From the NCBI GenBank assembly GCA_018195615.1, contig JAGTPG010000002.1, positions 2,918,501 through 2,982,500 on the forward strand: a DNA stretch of 64,000 bases. Direction: 5' to 3'. This stretch comes from Streptomyces tuirus (lineage in GTDB: Bacteria > Actinomycetota > Actinomycetes > Streptomycetales > Streptomycetaceae). The translations under genes were made by a program, and so were the position numbers. Below the pieces are notes generated by a model. It did no database searches and was not told the DNA's origin. It was given only the letters and a program-made list of their open reading frames with translations. Below, piece by piece: positions 16,250-27,146 of this stretch (positions are counted from its first letter, which is position 1; every line of letters starts with the position of its first letter).

Positions 16250-16669
16250 GGGCCCGGTACGGCAGTACGGCACCTGCCGAGCCGTACGACTCCGCCGTCG
16301 CCGTCGCTCTCCGGCGGGCGTACTGCACCGAGGTCGGCGACCGCTGGTACCTGCTGCATGAGGGGCGCCGGACCGACCCGGACGAGCCGGAGCGGGAGAT
16401 CGCCACCCGGCCGGGTGCGGAACTCACCCCGCCTAACGGACAGTTGATCGTCCCCGGTACGGCGGTGAGCCCGCCGGCTCCGCGGCCGTACGGCTGCACG
16501 GCACGACCGCCGAGCTCACCCGGGTGTTTCCGCACCGGACGATCCTCGACACCCGCAGCGACCTCGTCGAGGCCCGCGGCCTCCGCGCCCGGCTCGGCTA
16601 CGAGGAGACCGAGCCGCACAACGACGAGACCTGTACGCCGAGCACTGGCTCAGCAAGAACCTGACCTGA
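16250..16669 (+). pseudogene. GNAT acetyltransferase remnant
   Basis: Three frames together resemble an acetyltransferase. The first gives EVGDRWYLLHEGRRTDPDE and AELTPPNGQLIV. The second gives GEPAGSAAVRLHGTTAELTRVF. A last stretch gives ILDTRSDLVEA, LGYEETEPHND and YAEHWLSKNL to a TGA at 16667-16669. Besides single-base breaks, the roughly 25 residues that should hold the acetyl-CoA-binding loop between TRVF and ILDTRSD are gone. A missing base cannot explain that, so this one looks genuinely decayed. No start codon is secure. Confidence 0.6.
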
Positions 16670-16682
16670 ACACCGGCCCCCC

Positions 16683-18752
16683 TCAGCCGAAACGCTCCAC
16701 CCGGCGCGGCTCGCCCGGCCACTCCCGTCGCGAGCCGCACAGTTCGCCGTTCAGGTCCCGCACGAGCTGCAGCAGGTCGGTCGGGCGGTCCGGTCCCCAC
16801 CAGTCGCCGAGCAGCTCGGCGAGGGACTCCTCACGGGCCTGGGCCAGCCGCTCGGCGACCTCGCGCCCCCGGTCCGTCAGCACCAGGCCGAGGCCCTCGC
16901 GCACGGCGAGCCGCCGCTCCTCGACCTGGCGGGCCGCCTCCATGATCACCGCCAGCGGCACGGGCAGGCGATCGGCCAGGACGGCCGGCTCCACCTCGCC
17001 GTACCGCCGGATCCGCAGCAGCAGCCAGCTCGCCGCGGGCAGCAGGTCGTAGCCCGCCCGGGCGGTGATCGTCCGGTAGACCTCGCGCCGCCCCTCGCGG
17101 CTGCCGAGCACCGACAGCGCGCGGCACACCTCGTCGTACGAGGACCGCTCGACAGGGTTGCTGGCCAGGGTTTCCGTGACGTCGGGCGCGGTGACCGAGC
17201 CACGCAACCGGTCCTCTTTGAGGAACCAGGCCAGCACGAAGCCGAGGAGCGCGACGGGGGCGGCGTACAGGAAGACGTCCGTGATGGACACGGCGTAGGC
17301 GTGCAGGGCCGGCGGGCGCAGGTCGGGCGGCAGGGCGGCGATGCCGCGCGGGTCGGCCTCCAGCGCGTCCACGGAGACGCCGGGCGGCAGTCGCTCTCCC
17401 CGGAAGGCGTCCGTGAGCTGGTCGCCGAGCCGGCCAGCGAAGATCGTGCCGAAGACGGCGACGCCGAACGAGGCGCCGATGGAACGGAAGAAGGTCGCGC
17501 CGGAGGTGGCGACGCCCAGATCCTCGTACGGGACGGCGTTCTGCACGATGAGCACCAGGACCTGCATCACCAGACCGAGGCCGAGTCCGAAGACGAAGAA
17601 GAAGCCGCTCAGCTCGGCGGTGGAGCTGTGCTCGTCGAGCTGGTGCAGCAGAAGCAGGCCGAGGGTGGTGACGCCGGTGCCGGCGACCGGGAACACCTTC
17701 CAGCGGCCGGTCCGGCTGACGATCTGCCCGGAGGCCGTCGAGGCCAGCAGCAGGCCCAGCACCATAGGCAGCATGTGCACACCGGACATGGTGGGGCTGA
17801 CGCCCTGCACGACCTGGAGGAAGGTCGGCAGGTAGGTCATCGCGCCGAACATGGCGAAGCCGATGACGAAACTGATCACGACGGAGAGCCTGAAGGTGCG
17901 GACCCGGAAGAGCTTCAGCGGCAGGACGGGTTCTGCGGCCCGGCGCTCGACGGCCACGAAGGCGACGGCGAGGACGACGCCCAGGACCGCCAGCGCGACG
18001 ATCTGTGCGGAGCCCCAGCCCCAGGTCGTACCCCGAGGGAGGCGACAAGCACCAGGCAGGTGGCGACGGCCGCGATGAGAAAGGTGCCGAGGTAGTCGAT
18101 GACGTGCCGCTGCGCCTTGCGCGGATGTGCAGCACGGCCGCGATCACGGCGAGCGCGACGATGCCGACGGCAGGTTGACGTAGAACACCCAACGCCAGCT
18201 CAGGTGCTGGGTGAACAGCCCGCCGAGCAGCGGCCCGAGCACACTGGTCGCTCCGAAGACCGCCCCGAACAGCCCCTGGTAGCGCCCTCGTTCGCGCGGC
18301 GGGACGAGGTCACCGACGACGGCCATCGACAACACGATCAGCCCGCCGCCGCCGAGCCCCTGCAGGGCCCGGAAGGCGATCAGCTGGGTCATGTCCTGCG
18401 CGGTGCCGCACAGGGCGGAGCCGACGAGGAAGATCACGATCGCGGTCTGGAAAAGCCTCTTCCGCCCGTACTGGTCGCCGAGCTTGCCCCACAGCGGGGT
18501 CGCCGCGGTCGCGGCCAGCAGGTAGGCGGTGACCACCCAGGACAGGTGCTCCAGGCCGCCGAGATCGCTGACGATGGTGGGCAGCGCGGTCGACACGATG
18601 GTCTGGTCGAGGGCGGCGAGCAGCATGCCGAGGAGCAGCGCGCCGATGGAGACCAGCACGTTCCCGGAGACACGCTCCTGAGCAGGGGCGCCCTCGCCCG
18701 TCGTCTCGGTGGCGCGCGCGTCCTCGGCCTCGAAGACCTCGTCCCCGGCCAT
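16683..18752 (-). CDS. DHA2-family MFS drug exporter fused to a MarR-like domain (three frame breaks)
   Basis: About 690 residues after repair. The N-terminal 14-helix proton antiporter carries the DHA2 motifs ALDQTIVSTALPTI, GKLGDQYGRKRLFQ and GPLLGGLFTQHLSWRWVFY. After the last helix a C-terminal region of about 150 residues (SREGRREVYRTITARAGYDL, then ASWLLLRIRRYGEVEP, LTDRGREVAERLAQ) has the look of a MarR winged helix. Frame breaks lie near 18172, 18125 and 18032. Each is repaired by one G or C, and after three the original frame returns, as expected for sequencing errors. It probably exports a toxic organic compound; the fused domain may sense substrate. It is divergent from the peptidoglycan-binding gene. 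Confidence 0.85.
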
Positions 18753-18911
18753 GCGACCTCCCCAGGGCGGTTGTGACATTTTCCATCGTGACCGGTGTGA
18801 CCCGCTATGGCCTGCCGAGCCCCTTTGGAAGGTGTCGTTCCGGGGGCTCGTCGACCGCACTGTGGAGAAGATCTGGATAATCTCTGGAGTTCGCGAGGGA
18901 GGGAGGAACGC

Positions 18912-20355
18912 GTGGAACAGCCGAACGGCCACCCGTGCCCGGAGTGCGGCGCACCCAGACGCCCGGACAACACGCCCTCCTGCACCTGCACCCATCGCGC
19001 CGCGGAGGCCCTGCGCGACACCCGCACGGCCCAGGCCGCGGCAGCGGAGGACTTCGACCCCCTCCGCATCCGCCCGTACGTCGAACTCGACCCGACGCGA
19101 GGGCCGTCGGCCCCCGGCCGGCCCACACGCGATCCGGGAACGGCACCCGGGAGGACTCGGCCGTCTCCCCACATGAGCAGCCCCCGGGCCCGGAGCACCC
19201 GGCCCACGCGGCGAAGGCGACCTCCGGCGCCCGCGCGGTGACGCCCGGCCCGCGCCCCGTCACCCTGAGCCCTCGCACGCCGGACGGACCACCGGAGAAA
19301 CCCCGAAGCCCGCCCGCACCGACGCCCCGGCCCCGGCCCCGGCCCCGGCCTTCGATGACGCCCCACGACGTCCCCAGGCGGACGACCGGACCACGCCCCC
19401 GCCCACACGGACGTCACCCGCACGAACCTCACCCGGCAACGGCCCCGCCCACACGGCCCAAGATGCCCCGCGGCGGCCCGGCGCGGAGTCGGCGGGAGCC
19501 GTCCCGGGCGAAGGCGGCGGCCCGCTGCCCTCGCCCGCCGACGCGACCATGCCCCTGCGCCCGGTGGACCCGGACGCCACCACGGTGCTGCCGACCTCAC
19601 CGGACACCACCGTGCTCCCGGCGCCGCCGGCCCACTCGGTGACCGAGCCCAGCGTCACCGACCTGCGTACCTTCGACGGCACGGGCGCAGCCGAGCAGGG
19701 CGCCGTCGGACCGGCGGAGCCCGGCGGCGGGCCGCGCCACCGGCGTCGTACCGTCCTGCTCTCCGCGGCCGCCGGCGCCTGCGTCGCGGTCGTGGCGGCT
19801 GCCGGATACGCGAGCGGGCTGTTCTCCTACGAGGCTCCGTCGCGGGACACCGCGCTGCCGGACGGCATCCGGGCGAGCGTGCCGGACGCCCCGTCGAGCA
19901 GCGCGGCGTCCACGCCACCGGCAGAGACCGCACCGGTCACGCCGTCGGCCCCCGCGGCACCGCCGCCGTCACCGTCGGACAGCGGGAGCCCGTCGGCCTC
20001 CCCGTCCCCGTCCGCGTCGAGCGCCTCACCGAGTCCGTCGCAGCCGGCCAGCCCGTCGGCGCCCAGCGCCTCCGCCACGGCGACCGCTCCCGAGCACGCA
20101 CCGCCGGACAACGGCCGCCAGAACGCCGGCCCGACCACCCTGCGGCTCGGCGACCGCGGCCCGGAGGTCGCCGAACTCCAGCTGCGCCTGCGCCAGTTGT
20201 ACCTCTACGACGAAGACGCCGACGGAGACTTCGACAGCCGGCTCGAGGACGCCGTCCGCACCTACCAGTGGTCACGCGGCATCCAGAGCGACGACCTCGG
20301 CGTCTACGACCGGGAGACCAGGGCCAGGCTGGAGTCGGAAACCAAGGAGCCGTAG
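18912..20355 (+). CDS. Membrane protein with zinc-ribbon-like head and peptidoglycan-binding tail (two frame breaks)
   Basis: About 481 residues after repair. The start GTG at 18912 follows GGGAGG. Residues 5-25 hold CPECGAPRRP and CTCT, a zinc-ribbon-like head, followed by EALRDTRTAQAAAAEDFDPLRIRPYVEL. A long Pro/Thr/Ala disordered region covers two breaks near 19130 and 19280. One transmembrane helix (TVLLSAAAGACVAVVAAAGYA) precedes a Ser/Pro linker and a PG_binding_1 domain (LRLGDRGPEVAELQLRLRQL, then TYQWSRGIQSDDLGVYD). Topology is cytoplasmic head, extracellular wall-binding domain. It could link a cytoplasmic partner to the cell wall; its role is unknown. Confidence 0.75.
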
Positions 20356-20381
20356 ACCTTCCCGAGCCCTACTGTGACGCG

Positions 20382-20920
20382 ATGACAACTCAGGTGATCG
20401 TTCTCAACGGTGGTTCGAGCTCGGGCAAGTCCGGGATCGTGCGGTGCCTGCAAGAGGTGCTGCCGGGCAGCTGGCTGGCGTTCGGCGTCGACTCGTTCGT
20501 CGAGGCCCTGCCCGCGAGGATGCGGGGCTCGGAGGAGGGCATCACCTTCGCCGCGGACGGCGGCGTGAGCGTGGGGCCGGAGTTCCGCGCACTGGACGCG
20601 GCCTGGACCCAGGGCATCGCCGCGATGGTCCGCGCCGGCGCCAAGGTCGTCATCGACGACGTCTTCCTCGGCGGGCCGGCGTCCCGGCAGCGCTGGGAGA
20701 AGGCCCTGGACGGACTCGACGTGCTGTGGGTGGGTGTCCGATGCGACGGCGCGGTCGCCGCCGGCGGGAGATCGCCCGAGGCGACCGGGTCCGGGGCATG
20801 GCCGCGTCACAGGCACACCTGGTGCACGAGGGCATGAGCTACGACGTGGAGGTGGACACCACCCACACCGAGTCACTGGAATGCGCGCACACCATCGCCG
20901 TCCGCGCCGGCGGAGACTGA
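20382..20920 (+). CDS. Chloramphenicol phosphotransferase-like kinase (frame broken near 20762)
   Basis: About 179 residues after repair. A P-loop (LNGGSSSGKSGI) at the N-terminus and the acidic FGVDSFVEALP, holding the likely catalytic Asp, match the chloramphenicol 3-O-phosphotransferase family. VVIDDVFLGG and LWVGVRCDGAV follow. The frame breaks near 20762, and the family C-terminus (REIARGDRVRGMAASQA, then VHEGMSYDVEVDTT) continues in the next frame to 20920. In chloramphenicol producers the enzyme gives self-resistance. Elsewhere it is a common orphan of unknown substrate, so actual resistance is only a possibility. Confidence 0.85.
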
Positions 20921-20921
20921 C

Positions 20922-21365
20922 CGGCCCCCGAACCATCCGGCTGCCCAACCCGCCGAACCATCCGGCTGACCGCCCGCCGAACCACCCCGCTGACCGACCC
21001 GCCAGGTCGGCAGACCGACCCCCCGAACCATCCGGGTGACCGCCCGCCGAACCATCCCGCTGACCGACCCGCCAGGTCTGCTGACCGACCTCCCGAACCA
21101 TCCGGCTGCCCAACCCGCCGAACCATCCGGCTGACCGCCCGCCGAACCACCCCGCTGACCGACCCGCCAGGTCGGCAGACCGACCCCCCGAACCATCCGG
21201 GTGACCGCCCGCCGAACCATCCCGCTGACCGACCCGCCAGGTCTGCTGACCGACCTCCCGAACCATCCGGCTGCCCAACCCGCCGAACCATACGGGTGAC
21301 CGCCCGCCGAACCACCCCGCCGACCGACCCGCCAGGTCGGCTGACCGACCCGCTGAACGATCCGG
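20922..21365. repeat. 165-bp tandem repeat, about 2.7 copies, between convergent genes
   Basis: The start AACCATCCGGCTGCCCAACC recurs at 20931, 21096 and 21261, an exact 165-base period. Each unit is a 25-base spacer plus two 70-base halves built from GAACCATCC, CTGACCGACC and GCCAGGTC words. Copies one and two look nearly identical; the third is partial and diverged. Because 165 is divisible by three, every frame stays open and gives repetitive open frames on both strands. I see no convincing start or ribosome-binding site and do not call a gene. Confidence 0.9.
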
Positions 21366-21411
21366 TCGGCCGACCCACCGGCCGACCCACCGGACCGGCC
21401 CCGAGCCGCCG

Positions 21412-22070
21412 TCAGCCCACGTAGAGGCGAACCGTCCCGTCCCCCACGGTCTCCACCCGCACCCCCGTGAGGTCCTCCACCACCACGTCCGGCTCGTGGA
21501 ACGCGGCCCGCGGCCCGACCCCGACGACCGTCATCCCGGCGGCGCGCCCCGCCGCGATCCCGGCCCCGGAGTCCTCGAAGACCACACAGTCCGCGGGCGC
21601 CACACCCAGCTCGGCGGCTCCCTTCAGGAAGCCCTCGGGGTCGGGCTTGCTCGCCCGACGGACTCCGCGGTCACCCGCACCGCGGGCAGCTCCAGCCCGG
21701 CCGCGGCCATCCGCGCCGTCGACAGCGCGACGTCGGCGGAGGTCACGAGCGCGTGCGGCAGACCCCGCAGCGAGGCGAGGAACTCCGGCGCCCCGGGTAT
21801 CGCGACGACACCCTCCGTGTCGGCCGTCTCCTCGGCGAGCATCCGGGCGTTGTCGGCGTGGTTCTGTTCCATCGGCCGGCCGGGCAGCAGCAGCGCCATC
21901 GACGCGTAGCCCTGCCGCCCGTGGACGACCTTCATGACCTCGTCCCCGTCCAGCCCGTGCCGCTCGGCCCAGCGCAGCCAGACGCGTTGGACGGAGGCGT
22001 CGGAGTTGACGAGGGTGCCGTCCATGTCGAGCAGGAGGGCGCGGGCGGTGAGCACGGCGGTGGCCGTCAT
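21412..22070 (-). CDS. HAD-IA hydrolase, phosphoglycolate/beta-phosphoglucomutase type (frame broken near 21660)
   Basis: About 219 residues after repair. Motif I is LLLDMDGTLVNSD, motif II is LVTSADV, and after the break motifs III and IV are SKPDPEGFLKGAAELGV and VVFEDSGAGIAAGRAAGM. A cap domain (residues 20-85) contains GRQGYASMALLLPGRPMEQ. Such enzymes dephosphorylate small sugar or glycolate phosphates; the substrate is unknown. The ATG at 22070 is preferred to an upstream TTG at 22082 because the family begins close to motif I. Confidence 0.85.
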
Positions 22071-22260
22071 CGGCAGCTCCAAGGCTCAAGGAGAGGAGGC
22101 GCGACCGGCGCCCCGGAGGAACAAGGCGGCCCCGCCCGCCGGTCAGGGAAAACGGGCGGAGGCCACTTTGTTTCTCCACGGTACAAAACAATGCCCGCAT
22201 CGCGCCAGGGCCCCCGGCGGACGTTCACCCACCGTTCAGCTCGCGAGGCCCGCCACCGGC

Positions 22261-22842
22261 TCACCCGGTCACGGCCTCCCACAGGCTCCACACCCCGAGC
22301 CCCAGCATCACCAGAGCCGCGATCCGCGTGATCAACCGCAGCGGCACCTTCTTCATCAGCGCCTTCCCGCCGACGATGCCGATGCCGGCCACGGCCCACA
22401 GCGCGAGCACCGCGCCCAGGCCGACGGAGAGCGGGTCGTCGTAGCGGGCGGCCAGGTTCGCCGTCATGATCTGGGTGAGATCGCCGAACTCGGCGACCAG
22501 GATGAGCATGAAGCCCGCGCCCGAGACCTTCCAGAAGGACTGGTCCTCCGGCTTGCGGACCTCCTCCTCGTCCTCACCCTTCCTCAGCAGGAGCACCGCG
22601 GCCCCGCCCAGGAACAGCACACCCGTCAGCGCCTGCACGATCTGCTGCGGCAGCAGCGTCAGCACGCTGCCGGCCGCGACGGCGAGCGCGACGTGCAGGG
22701 CGAAGGCCGCGGCGACTCCGGCGAAGACGTAGGAGGCGCGGTAGCGGGTGCCGAGGACGAGTCCGGCGAGGGCGGTCTTGTCCGGCAGTTCGGCGAGAAA
22801 GACGACGCCGAAGACGACGACCGTCACGGTCAGGCTGATCAA
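22261..22842 (-). CDS. UPF0016/TMEM165 family Mn2+/Ca2+ membrane transporter
   Basis: A 193-residue integral membrane protein with two homologous halves, each carrying the family signature E-x-G-D-(K/R)-T/S: FLAELPDKTALA near the N-terminus and LVAEFGDLTQIMTA in the second half, separated by a charged loop (RKGEDEEEVRKPEDQ). Known members of the family move manganese or calcium. The TTG at 22842 is preferred to the ATG at 22872, because GAGGAA lies just before the TTG and family members begin at this point. A yybP-ykoY-type manganese riboswitch lies upstream, consistent with Mn2+ export. Confidence 0.9.
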   Translation of the reverse strand: MISLTVTVVVFGVVFLAELPDKTALAGLVLGTRYRASYVFAGVAAAFALHVALAVAAGSVLTLLPQQIVQALTGVLFLGGAAVLLLRKGEDEEEVRKPEDQSFWKVSGAGFMLILVAEFGDLTQIMTANLAARYDDPLSVGLGAVLALWAVAGIGIVGGKALMKKVPLRLITRIAALVMLGLGVWSLWEAVTG

Positions 22843-22924
22843 GGGTTCCTCAATCGGTCGGGGCTGCCCCACCGAGAGTGCTGAACATCACGCGAGACAC
22901 CTCGGCACGGCAGCGCACTCGGTA

Positions 22925-22944
22925 CCCGTGCCGTGGGGCACGGG
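22925..22944 (-). other. Perfect hairpin between riboswitch and transporter gene
   Basis: Arms CCCGTGCC and GGCACGGG enclose a 4-base loop, just downstream of the riboswitch core on the minus strand. It could be part of the expression platform that couples metal binding to transcription or translation. Confidence 0.5.
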
Positions 22945-23072
22945 CATGCACTGCTTGCCGAAGGTCTCGCTGGCGGGTCCTGCAAGGACCGGCCTCCGGG
23001 CGCCGGCTCAGGCGTGCTGAGCAGTATGTCGACGGTCCGGCGAAGAGCTACTCCCCTTCTGCGCCGTCCATG
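22945..23072 (-). ncRNA. yybP-ykoY manganese riboswitch
   Basis: Reading the minus strand, the class signature GGGGAGTAGC occurs at 23056-23047 and the second conserved segment GAGACCTT at 22968-22961, each flanked by complementary helices. The intervening roughly 80 bases form the long arm. The paired loops with GGGGAGUAG and GAGACC are hallmarks of the yybP-ykoY family, which senses Mn2+ and controls MntP, TerC and UPF0016 genes. Here it precedes a UPF0016 gene by about 100 bases. Exact boundaries are approximate. Confidence 0.82.
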
Positions 23073-23228
23073 GTACGTGACGCTCCTGGAGTGAAAAGTT
23101 CCGTCTTGAATCTTGTCATGTCATGACCGCGTCACTAACTTCTCACCGGACGCACACCTGTGCGCAACACGGCACCGCGAGCATTCCCTCGCTCGCACGC
23201 CAACACCCCCTCTCCCCAGGGAGTTCGC

Positions 23229-23873
23229 ATGCCCAGGTTCTACGCGCGTCGACGGCTGAGCGTGGCCGCGGCGTTCACCGCCCTCATATCCTCGGCGGCC
23301 CTCTTCAACGCCCCCACGGCCTCCGCAGCCCTCCCCACCCCCGTCAGCGGCGCCACCGCCCGCTCCTACCTGGCCTCGCTCACCGTGGCCACCGAGGACC
23401 GCACCGGCTACGACCGCGACCTCTTCCCGCACTGGATCACCCAGTCCGGCGCCTGCAACACCCGCGAGGTCGTCCTCAAGCGCGACGGCAGCAACGTCCA
23501 GCAGGACTCCTCCTGCGCCGCCACCAGCGGCAGCTGGTACTCCCCCTACGACGGCGCGACCTGGTCCGCCGCCTCCGACGTCGACATCGACCACCTGGTC
23601 CCGCTGGCCGAGGCCTGGGACTCCGGCGCCGACTCCTGGACCACCTCGCGCCGCCAGTCCTTCGCCAACGACCTGACCCGCCCGCAGCTCATCGCGGTCA
23701 CCGACAACGTCAACCAGGCCAAGGGCGACCAGGACCCGGCCACCTGGATGCCCTCCCGGACGGCGTACCGCTGCACCTACGTCCGCGCCTGGGTCCAGGT
23801 GAAGTACTACTACGACCTCTCGGTCGACTCGGCCGAGAAGTCGGCGCTGCAGAACTACCTCGCGAGCTGCTGA
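23229..23873 (+). CDS. Secreted HNH nuclease-like protein (DUF1524 type)
   Basis: A 214-residue protein with a signal peptide at residues 1-34 (basic MPRFYARRRLSV, hydrophobic core, then TASAAL). The mature part carries an HNH/GmrSD-C-like active site, DIDHLVPLAEAWDSGA, with later LIAVTDNVNQAKGDQDP supplying the Asn and Lys. Cysteines in GACNT, SSCAA, RCTY and the terminal C may form disulfides outside the cell. The ATG at 23229 was chosen because it begins the signal peptide. Many Streptomyces carry such secreted nucleases, presumably for nutrient scavenging or competition. The upstream gap is relatively A/T-rich. Confidence 0.88.
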   Translation: MPRFYARRRLSVAAAFTALISSAALFNAPTASAALPTPVSGATARSYLASLTVATEDRTGYDRDLFPHWITQSGACNTREVVLKRDGSNVQQDSSCAATSGSWYSPYDGATWSAASDVDIDHLVPLAEAWDSGADSWTTSRRQSFANDLTRPQLIAVTDNVNQAKGDQDPATWMPSRTAYRCTYVRAWVQVKYYYDLSVDSAEKSALQNYLASC

Positions 23874-23953
23874 CACGCAGCTGATTCACTCCGGGATCTC
23901 CCCGCTGACCTCCGTCGTTCCGTACCGTACGGGGCGACGGAGAGGGGACCACG

Positions 23954-25728
<1,775 letters not shown>

Positions 25729-25743
25729 ACTTGCAAGCATCAA

Positions 25744-25757
25744 TTAGGCACACCTAA
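25744..25757. promoter_or_regulatory. Candidate iron box (DtxR/IdeR/DmdR1 type)
   Basis: TTAGG-CACA-CCTAA is a palindrome with the arm and 4-base spacing of a DtxR-family operator. It lies 69 bases upstream of the DoxX-family gene, right where a promoter is expected, and the flanks are A/T-rich. A palindromic CTTGCAAG sits just upstream at about 25730. Confidence 0.45.
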
Positions 25758-25825
25758 CGTGGGTTACTCATCGGTTCTGTTCCCCCGACCGGCCTCCCCG
25801 GGCCGGCCGACCGAAGGAGACCCCC

Positions 25826-26278
25826 ATGACCGCTCGCCTCAACGGCGCGCAGCCGTACGCTCTCGGACTGTTCCGGATCGTCATCGGCCTGCTGTTCGCC
25901 TGCCACGGCGCCGTCGCGCTCTTCGGCGTCCTCGGCGGCGTGGACGGCAAGGGCGGCACCGCCGCGACCGGCGCCTGGCCGAACTGGTACGCGGCCGTCA
26001 TAGAACTCGTCGGCGGCATCCTGGTGCTGCTGGGCCTGGGCACCCGGATCGCGGCGTTCATCTCCTCCGGCGCGATGGCGTACGCGTACTTCAAGGTCCA
26101 CCAGCCGCAGGGTCTGTGGCCCATCGAGAACAGCGGCGAGGGCGCGGCCATGTACTGCTGGGCCATGTTCCTGCTGATCTTCACGGGCTCCGGCGCGTTC
26201 GGCGTCGACCGGCTGCTGGCCAAGCGCACATCGGCGCAGGAGCGGCGGTCCACGGGCCAGACCCCGGTGGTGGCCTGA
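25826..26278 (+). CDS. DoxX-family membrane protein
   Basis: A 150-residue inner-membrane protein with four predicted helices: LFRIVIGLLFACHGAVALFG, AVIELVGGILVLLGLG, IAAFISSGAMAYAYF and YCWAMFLLIFTGSGAFG. It has the DoxX signature FR...G..F..HG near the start and a short polar tail. DoxX relatives are linked to quinone/thiol redox chemistry and oxidative-stress responses, but the activity of this one is unknown. The ATG follows GGAGA. A strong hairpin terminator lies 23 bases after the stop. Confidence 0.88.
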   Translation: MTARLNGAQPYALGLFRIVIGLLFACHGAVALFGVLGGVDGKGGTAATGAWPNWYAAVIELVGGILVLLGLGTRIAAFISSGAMAYAYFKVHQPQGLWPIENSGEGAAMYCWAMFLLIFTGSGAFGVDRLLAKRTSAQERRSTGQTPVVA

Positions 26279-26300
26279 GCCGCCCGGCCGGCACCGCGCA

Positions 26301-26336
26301 GAGCGGCGCCTTCCCGCGACGCGGGAGGCGCCGCTC
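26301..26336 (+). terminator. Terminator after the DoxX gene
   Basis: Arms GAGCGGCGCCTTCCCGC and GCGGGAGGCGCCGCTC pair over 16 bases with one bulge and a 3-base loop, followed by a short T-containing stretch. Confidence 0.7.
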
Positions 26337-26531
26337 CGTTCTGTCACCTCGGAACAGGGCCGCGGGAGGGACGATCCGGACGATGTGAACACTCGGTACC
26401 GAACGTACGAGCCCCCCGTGAACCGCCCGTCACACCCCGGCGTACGCTGTATGGCTGTCATCGGCCACCCCTGCCGCTCCCCCGCGACACCGCGGCACGG
26501 TCTGGCCCACGGGGAATCACGGGGAGTTGCG

Positions 26532-27137
26532 GTGCTGGAGCAAGTGGGGTCGCTGGTCGGCAGCCCATGGATCTACGCGGTGGTGACCCTGTCGGTGCTG
26601 CTCGACGTGTTCCTGCCGGTGCTGCCCAGCGGTGTCCTGGTGATCACGGCGGCCACGGCGGCGGCCGCGGGCTCGGCGACCGACGTGCCCGACATCCTGG
26701 TGCTGACCCTGTGCGCGGCCACCGCCTCGGTCCTGGGTGATCTGCTCGCCTACCGCGTCGCCTGGCGCGGCGGCGACCGACTGGACCGGGCGATCTCCCG
26801 CTCCCGGCGCCTGACCACCGCGCAGGAACGTCTCGGCGCGGCCCTCACCCGGGGCGGCGGCGCGCTCGTCGTCCTCGCCCGCTTCGCTCCCGCCGGCCGC
26901 TCGGTCGTCTCCCTCGGCGCGGGCGCCGCCCACCGCCGCGCCCGCGACTTCCTCCCCTGGTCGGCCCTTGCGGGTCTCACCTGGGCCACGTACAGCGTCG
27001 CCCTCGGTTACTTCGGCGCCCACTGGCTGGGCACGAGCTGGCTGGCGACGGCCGTGTCGGTGCTGGCGCTGTTCGGAGCCGGGGCCGGGGCCGCTTATCT
27101 GATGCGCCGACAGCCACGGGCGTCGCAGGCGTCGTAG
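26532..27137 (+). CDS. DedA/SNARE-associated family membrane protein
   Basis: A 201-residue membrane protein with helices at LVGSPWIYAVVTLSVLLDVF, VLVITAATAAAAG, and two near the C-terminus. Family landmarks are LPVLPSGVLV, LCAATASVLGDLLAYRV and LARFAPAGRSVVSLGAGAAH, the arginine-containing motif characteristic of DedA proteins. The family acts in membrane phospholipid flipping and envelope homeostasis. The GTG at 26532 follows GGGGAG; the longer upstream open frame has no membrane or coding character. A second DedA-like gene is at 32710. Confidence 0.85.
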   Translation: MLEQVGSLVGSPWIYAVVTLSVLLDVFLPVLPSGVLVITAATAAAAGSATDVPDILVLTLCAATASVLGDLLAYRVAWRGGDRLDRAISRSRRLTTAQERLGAALTRGGGALVVLARFAPAGRSVVSLGAGAAHRRARDFLPWSALAGLTWATYSVALGYFGAHWLGTSWLATAVSVLALFGAGAGAAYLMRRQPRASQAS

Positions 27138-27146
27138 CCCGCCGGT

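Noticed and set aside
20922..21365. CRISPR array
   Set aside because: The whole 165-base unit repeats, with no unique spacers and no cas genes.
20304..21390. Minus-strand repetitive proteins (Gly/Arg/Trp-rich) across the tandem repeat
   Set aside because: All frames stay open because the period is 165; no start signals and no conserved composition between frames.
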